Assembly (NCBI GenBank): GCA_963969395.1
Contig: OZ017796.1
Location: 41,282,243-41,346,242, forward strand
Direction of reading: 5' to 3'
DNA length: 64,000 nt
Origin: Pseudoscleropodium purum
Taxonomy: Eukaryota > Streptophyta > Bryopsida > Hypnales > Brachytheciaceae
The position numbers were made by a program, and so were the translations under genes. The notes under the pieces are model-generated. The model was not told where the DNA came from. It ran no database searches and saw nothing but the letters and a program-made list of their open reading frames with translations. This document shows, in pieces, positions 58,416-64,000 of this stretch (position 1 is the stretch's first letter; the number at the start of each line of letters is the position of its first letter).

Positions 58416-60168
58416 CCTTCCACGTTTTGAGAATGTTGAATCCGGCGTACTGGAAATCTTGAAGAGCTGCCCGGAAACCCGCAACTAGATCCTCAAAGTC
58501 TCCTGTACCACTTGCCGCTTGTACTTCATTCTCCTGGTGTCGCTTCAATCCAGAAGCGCATCCTTCTTTACGGCAGTAATTTCTCGTTGTTCTGCCAAAC
58601 GAACAAACACCACCATGTCAATGAACTTGTTGGCATCTTCAATTCCTCCTCCAGAATATTACTTTGGGAGCTAGAGAATAATGGGCAGTTGACGCAACTG
58701 TAAGTAATCCAAAAGAGGGTGAGTGCGAATTGAATTAGAAATGATCAAGAAGGGAGAACCGCCAGTTTTGATGAGCCGATTCATTATCCTAACATGCTGA
58801 TTCAACATCAAAAACTTGAGGCGAGCCTTGGAGAGATGCCGAATCAAAAGCACACAAAAGAACTGTCTGAAACAATGAACAAGTGTCTGATTTATTTATT
58901 GGTATTAGAGTCTAAGTACAGATATAGGTTGGTGGTGGGTTAAATGTCGGCGGAGACAAATCGACAATAGAGAGAAATTGAGGAGCAGGGCGGCAGGCAC
59001 CTTGGATGAGCTTGCTCAGGCACTAGGGCCGGGATGGAGATGCAGATACTTGAGCACCAAAGCCAGACTAATGTTGGTGGTGTCATGACCGGCGAACAGC
59101 AACGAGAGGATGTTGTCCTAGATGACCTAGCTCGTCCGCCGTCCTCGCTAGGACTCGTGAGCAGCATCGCCAGCAGATCTTTTTTGAGGACACGGTCCCC
59201 TCTGCCAGTTCTTGCAACCATGAATGAACTCTTACAGCAATCGCGTTCAAATTGTTATATATGCTCTGTATTTGATTGGGATAACTCTAGAATATATGTG
59301 ATGTGAGCCTCCCACCGTACCCTATCACACCTGCTTTCGCTCCACTATTAGGGGTTGTATGATCCGAAGCATGGATTGGCGTCCGAGCCACCCCTTGCGA
59401 TATATATGCCGTCCCTGACAAGTCGATAGGGAGCTGGAAAAGGCCGACCGGTAAATCCTCCACAGCAGCTTTCAGAGGACAGAACCGCGCATCAATCATG
59501 GTCTCCCAAACTCACGAACAAATTCGCCGCCACGGTGAGGTGAACTCCTTCACAGTGGACACGCCCTAAATGCTCTCCTTCCCGTCCCAGAACTTCGTAA
59601 TGTGGTCTCGAGCGATCGCGTCGATTCTCGGCACAAAGCTCGCAAGCCCCTCTGGATTGAAAAAAGTTGTGAAGATCCGTCGTAAAACCCTACAGCGACC
59701 CGGTAGAGTAGAACTATCAGACTACTATCACGAAATAGCTTAGAACATTAGGGTGCTAATTGGAGAAGACGCTGTCCAGAGTACACATTGATGGTACTTC
59801 ACAGTTCATTTGAGATCCGGCATGGTGCATTATATGTGTTCCGCACTAGGCAGACGAGTCTTCAGGATCAATCGAACTCTGAATCCCCCGCATAGTAATA
59901 TTATGAGTGCACGGATCATAGGCATTGCGATTTTTGAAGACTTGACGCAGAAACTCAGATGTGCTCATGCAAAAATTCACACTTGTGCACTTTACCAACT
60001 TCAATAGTGACGGAGTACTTGCCAAAGAGCTTCTGCACTCTAGATGCCCAGGAGCTTTGTACCAAGTACCAACTTGCTTTCATTGGAGAACAGAAACTTG
60101 TTTCCATCTGGCGCGCTTCAAGACACAGCCGGTTCTCCAAACAAATGTGTGGTGAAGATTTGTACAGT
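58416..60168 (-). pseudogene. Cytochrome P450 (CYP85-clan type) pseudogene, right arm
   Basis: Exact mirror of 44340-46092 with the same stops and frameshifts, the same non-P450 insert and the same missing N-terminus and heme-binding end. The I-helix FAGHDTTN is encoded at about 59072-59096 on the minus strand. Shared lesions mean decay preceded the arm duplication, or lesions were spread by conversion. Confidence 0.8.
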
Positions 60169-60427
60169 ACAGCAGTACAATACAGTGCAATTCGATCAAG
60201 GCTACTCAAGACTACTCCAGAAAAATATTCGAAAGGTTCTCGTTACTCAGTCTTCGTTTCAGTCATGCAACATAATTCCCAGCTTATGCATTTTTGGCCC
60301 TCAGAGCGTGCAGGCGCGTCTACAAATTAATAATGGAATAAGTCTATAGGTAACTAGTGAGAATAGCCTAGTTGCTGGAATAACTCAAGCCAGGTTACAA
60401 TAAGTAGTCAACAGTGCAACAAATTAG

Positions 60428-61350
60428 CCCCTAAATTCTCATTGTCCCCTCGAGGGACAAATTAGATTTCGGGCAGGTCCTTGTGATCTCAAATTTTGGT
60501 GAATTGTTTTGAAACTTTCTTGTAAGATAGAAAAACTGATTATCTACGTGGGAATATAATTTTAATTTCAATTGGTGTCCAAAAGCAAAAGTTATACCAC
60601 AAAAAGTTTGAAATTGAGCTCAGTGGGCAGCACAAAAAAAATTGCAAAAAATCAAAATTAATTTTAATTTTCTTCCCCCTTGAAATGTTTTCTTTTTGTC
60701 TACATGTGAAGCTTTGATTCGTTCTATTTGGACTAATTATGAGAAAGTTAAAGACAATTTTGTTTTTCGGACAATTTCAGCATCTTCTTGAAAAATTAAC
60801 TTGTAGGGTTCATTTTTTAATGCAATTTTCACAATTTTTCACAATTTTTTTGGAGAATGTTGTGTTCAATTGCTAAAACAATCTCACCATTGGGATTATT
60901 GTCTTTCAAACCCATCTTGGAGTTATTAATGATTTAGTTTTTTTTCCAATCTTGGACCTACTTCTACTTAGCATTTTTTTAAAGAATAAAAATCAAGTAA
61001 TTTTTTTTTTGTAAAAATTTCCTAAACTTTCAACTCAATTCTTCAACATAAAATTTTTTTAATTCAAATTCTGTAGTGCAAAAGAAATTCACAATTGGTG
61101 GTCAAAGTCATTTAAAATTGCAGGCCATTGTTCACAAAAAATTTCTTTTTCAACTTTGCATGCTAATATCTTCCAATCTATGTGGTCAAACTTCAGGAAA
61201 TTTTTACTATGTGAGCTAAGACAAGTAAAGTACAAGATCCTACGGTTAGATTCTAAAAAAAATTGTTTTTTTTTTATTCTTGGATGAACACAGCAAAAAC
61301 AGGAGTTTTGAGTTTTTTTTAAAAGAAAAATGGCCTTGGGAATTTAGGGG
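60428..61350. mobile_element. TTAA/CCCCTAA element (923 bp), intact ends
   Basis: Left end cccctaaattctca after TTAG (60424-60427), right end reversed cccctaaattccca before TTAA (61351-61354): an 11-bp perfect TIR with a 4-bp TTAA-type duplication, one side mutated. No coding capacity. The palindrome boundary (61289) falls inside it, 61 bp before its right end. Confidence 0.7.
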
Positions 61351-61354
61351 TTAA

Positions 61355-62099
61355 AATGAATTAACATGATTCCCCAGAACCTCAGCAGAGCTCACTTCTT
61401 GATAGGCCTGCACAACTTCACAAGTTGAGGTTCTTAAATTTCAAAACATATATGGGCCCGTTGCTTTTTTTGGTAATGGTGCTCTTCTATTAGACATTGA
61501 GACCCTTGATTAATTGAACATATAGCATCTGGACAACCATTGAGGTTATGTCTGGGAATGTATGTACGTGAAGGAATAAGTAGACCCCCTTTATAGAACT
61601 GATATACACCAAGAACATGGCCACATGGGTAACTAGCTTTGCAAGTGCTTTTGTACTATTAATAACAAAGGTGACCTAAAATTGCCCCTGCCTATGTAAG
61701 TTATGATTGTATTACTACTTGCAAAAGGTCTAAATTACTGATATGCTCATAGTTGTTCACACATTCAATAGTACTGTTTGATCTCACGGCTTCAAGCTTT
61801 ACAGGAAATTAAATGTTAACATACTTTGAGTCTCGGTACATCTGGATATAATCACTCAAAGATAAAGTGTCTTCATTCTCTTGGATATTTGTCATCAAGA
61901 CAAAATACATATAAACTAACTTGCCGGGTCTCAATAAAACAATCCGAGTAATGTAATGATTAATTGTCAAAACTTGATGTTATATATGATCAAACTGACT
62001 GGGTTAGCTTGCAATCCCTGCATGAAACTACAGCATGGCAGACTCTAGACTCTACACAGTACTGATTTCTTTCATCTGAAAAATCAAGTGGGTCGTTCC
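61355..62099. other. Spacer right of palindrome
   Basis: Slightly more complex sequence than the repeats around it, but no frame, splice structure or similarity that I can support. Confidence 0.4.
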
Positions 62100-62815
62100 A
62101 ACAAATCTAAAAAATTCACCTTTTTTAAAACTTAAATTTGGAATTGATTTTCTAGATTCTTATATATGTGGAAAGATTTGAACCTTTTGATTTGAATTAA
62201 TAAGTCAAATGTTATGAGGAGTTTTTGTTTGAGAGTAGTTATGGATTCTCTGCTTTAAAATAAACTTTTGAAGTCTTTTGTTTTAAACTTTTTAATCATT
62301 TTTGAAAAAAATACAATTATAGGATGTAGATTGTCTATTACAACATAATTTCCATTGAAGATTGGAATTTTTCAATTCCATAAATAATTTATTAACAATT
62401 TATTACTAAGAATCATTCTCTACTTTTCTCTACTTACTATTTTTTTCCTATATGTTATACAATTCAAAATGATTTGAATTTTTTTAAGCATGTAGCCAAC
62501 TTGCATTCAAAAGTGAATCCAAAGAAGCACCACCATTTTAGACATTTATTCATACAAATGTAAACTTGTGAAGTGAATCTGTTTGATTTTTTGCAAAGCC
62601 AAAAAAAATTTTGTGAAATGAATTCAAAAGATTATATTTTACATTCCATGTAGTGGGAAATTTTGAAATTTTTTCCACGTGTTCCCAAGTTAGCATATTG
62701 CAAGATCATATGGTTGTGTGTCTAAATTTTTTTTTCCAAAACTTAGTATTTGTATTAGAAATGACAATTTTAGAGTATTTTTTAATCAAAATATGAGTGG
62801 AGGAACTTAAGGGGG
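62100..62815. mobile_element. 5'-truncated TTAA/CCCCTAA element
   Basis: Follows the 938-bp element at 40202-41139 from about its base 220 to the end. The right end is ggggg followed by TTAA (62816-62819). The left end is missing. Confidence 0.55.
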
Positions 62816-63006
62816 TTAAAAAAGCAAGATCTACATTCTATTTTTGCTATAGACTAAGAGGGTTGAAATGGTAAAATCAACTCTCTGGGTTAATTTTCAA
62901 ACAAAGAAGAATGCATATTCCATCCACTTTGAAGTATTTCAACCCAAGAACATAAAACATGCCAATTTTTTTTTAATTATTCTCAACACCATTCCATAAT
63001 AGAAGG

Positions 63007-63299
63007 CAGGGTTGACAGGACATCCGGACGCGGACGCTGTGTCTGCAACGTCCGCTGACATTCGCGGTCCCGGCGGACGCAGCGTCCACCTGTCCGCCCG
63101 TCCGTCCATCCACTCGATTACGGCCGTCCGATCGACGCACGGACTGATCTGGTCCGCACGATCTGGGCGTCCGCCTCGGACGGTCGGGCCGTCCGCCCCG
63201 CCCCGCCTGTCCGCTTTCCGACGGCGGTCAAGACACTGCGTCCGGACGTCCGGAAAACGGACGCTATTTTGGGGCGGATGTTGAGATTCGTCAACCCTG
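63007..63299. mobile_element. Non-autonomous hAT element (MITE), 293 bp
   Basis: Perfect 10-bp TIR cagggttgac / gtcaaccctg and a perfect 8-bp target duplication atagaagg (62999-63006 and 63300-63307). The interior is GC- and CpG-rich with dozens of GGACG/CGTCC-type words, plausible subterminal transposase sites. Frames of up to 144 residues crossing it are by-products of its composition. This is the best-preserved member of the family also seen at 22606-22829 and inside the spacer element at 51287-53846. Confidence 0.9.
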
Positions 63300-63379
63300 A
63301 TAGAAGGGGATGATTTTTTACAGATATAGAGTCCACTTTTTTCTTTTGCAATTTTCACATTTTTAATTAGCATGCTTTC

Positions 63380-63571
63380 TTTTTGAGGTTATTGTTGCAT
63401 AATTTTTGCTCCTAGGCACTGATTTAAATTTTTTTTAAATTATATTCCTAGAAAGCTTATGAGTTGTTCTATCTTGTGAGAAAGTTTCAAAAAACCTCAT
63501 CAAAAATTGAGCTCATAGGAACTTACCCAAAATCCATTTTATCCCCCATAGGGACAATGAGACTTTAGGGG
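63380..63571. mobile_element. Terminal piece of TTAA/CCCCTAA element
   Basis: Matches the last 190 bp of the 923-bp element type (as read at 43890-44080) and ends gggg before TTAA (63572-63575). The rest is missing. Confidence 0.6.
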
Positions 63572-63575
63572 TTAA

Positions 63576-64000
63576 TATCTCTAAGTTGGAGTTGAAATGC
63601 ACTAATTTCAATGGTGAGAGTGTTCTAGGAATCAAACTAAACTATGAGGATTTTTTTTTTAAAAGTATGAAAATTGAATTCAAAAACAAATTCAACATAT
63701 TCTTTTCTCAAGAAGTTTCTATAATTGATAAAAAAACAAGATTCTCCATAAATTTCACATCACTTATCCAAATGGAATGAATTAAAGATTTCTATGTAGA
63801 CAAAAATATAATATATGAGGGAAAAAATTTCAAAAAAGAATTTGCAACTCGGTCTCCCTTGTTTTGAGCTTATTTGATCATAGCTTTTGCTCTTGGTCAT
63901 CATTCAAAAAAATTATATCCTCATAAAGCTAATGTGTTTTTTTATCTTCAAAAACAATTTCAATAAATCAAATCAAAAATGAAGATTGTAGATATATGCC
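63576..64000. mobile_element. Second partial copy of same element, runs off window
   Basis: Colinear with 43575-44030 (for example atcccaatggtgag-like start, then tgtagacaaaaa). It begins internally right after the preceding terminus, giving two partial copies in tandem. Confidence 0.5.

Larger units (their letters stand above)
53966..61289 (+). repeat. Right arm of 7.3-kb palindrome
   Basis: Reverse complement of 43219-50542 without visible differences. At both of its ends the transposons are complete and continue into flanking DNA (G element into the spacer, TTAA element to 61350), so this arm looks original. The F-box genes of the two arms have their 5' ends towards the spacer. Confidence 0.95.

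Noticed and set aside
43219..61289. Dismissing the palindrome as a library or assembly fold-back
   Set aside because: A polymerase fold-back usually has almost no spacer, whereas here a 3.4-kb spacer and asymmetric transposon breakpoints separate the arms. The artefact cannot be fully excluded from sequence alone.
62939..63373. 144-residue minus frame and its 90-residue plus shadow
   Set aside because: Both cross the GC-rich hAT MITE, whose biased composition suppresses stop codons in several frames.

Overview
The window looks like nuclear DNA of a land plant. The support is GT-AG introns, telo-box-like motifs upstream of genes, a plant initiator-Met-tRNA primer binding site next to a gypsy LTR, a CYP85-clan P450 relic, an F-box protein, TKL-type kinases, and hAT and Mutator-like inserts. 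The very AT-rich, repeat-laden spacers with sparse, mostly intronless genes recall a bryophyte, but that placement is tentative. There are no prokaryotic operons, rRNA, tRNA or CRISPR arrays.

Layout. 1-7.1 kb: AT-rich repeats, then a ubiquitin-like/RING gene (copy 1, minus strand) broken by a nonsense codon. 7.15-12.2 kb: segmental duplicate A, with an intact 415-residue TKL-like kinase (8890-10137) and a 1.0-kb TIR insertion (11110-12111). 12.7-14.5 kb: intact two-exon ubiquitin-like/RING gene (copy 2), followed by an inverted decayed copy (15.7-16.6 kb). 17-19.4 kb: an inverted pair of LTR-like repeats. 19.8-26.9 kb: a decayed Ty3/gypsy element in permuted order (pol, LTR, PBS, gag-protease), hit by a hAT-type MITE. 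27.3-30.4 kb: segmental duplicate B, inverted relative to A, with a second kinase 98% identical at protein level. 30.6-31.1 kb: five 92-bp tandem repeats. 34.5-36.2 kb: ubiquitin-like/RING copy 4, intact. 32-33.3 and 38.2-41.6 kb: two directly repeated copies of another segment. They act as empty and filled sites for a TTAA-flanked transposon, and the second leads into a broken kinase-like gene.

43.2-61.3 kb is the most striking region. It is a large inverted repeat with 7,324-bp arms (43219-50542 and 53966-61289), apparently identical and free of net indels, around a 3,423-bp spacer. Each arm carries an intact F-box gene and the same CYP85-clan P450 pseudogene. Transposons at both arm ends are complete on the right and cut on the left, so the left arm looks like the younger inverted copy. 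The spacer holds a 2,560-bp hAT-like element with an 8-bp target duplication. 61.3-64 kb returns to AT-rich repeats and includes a textbook non-autonomous hAT.

Functional picture. The probably working genes are two TKL-like kinases, two ubiquitin-like/RING proteins and two identical F-box proteins. The last two families point to ubiquitin-dependent turnover, but nothing here ties them into one pathway. The unifying theme is inverted duplication, with homogenised cores and decaying flanks, in transposon-rich DNA. All identities were read by eye.
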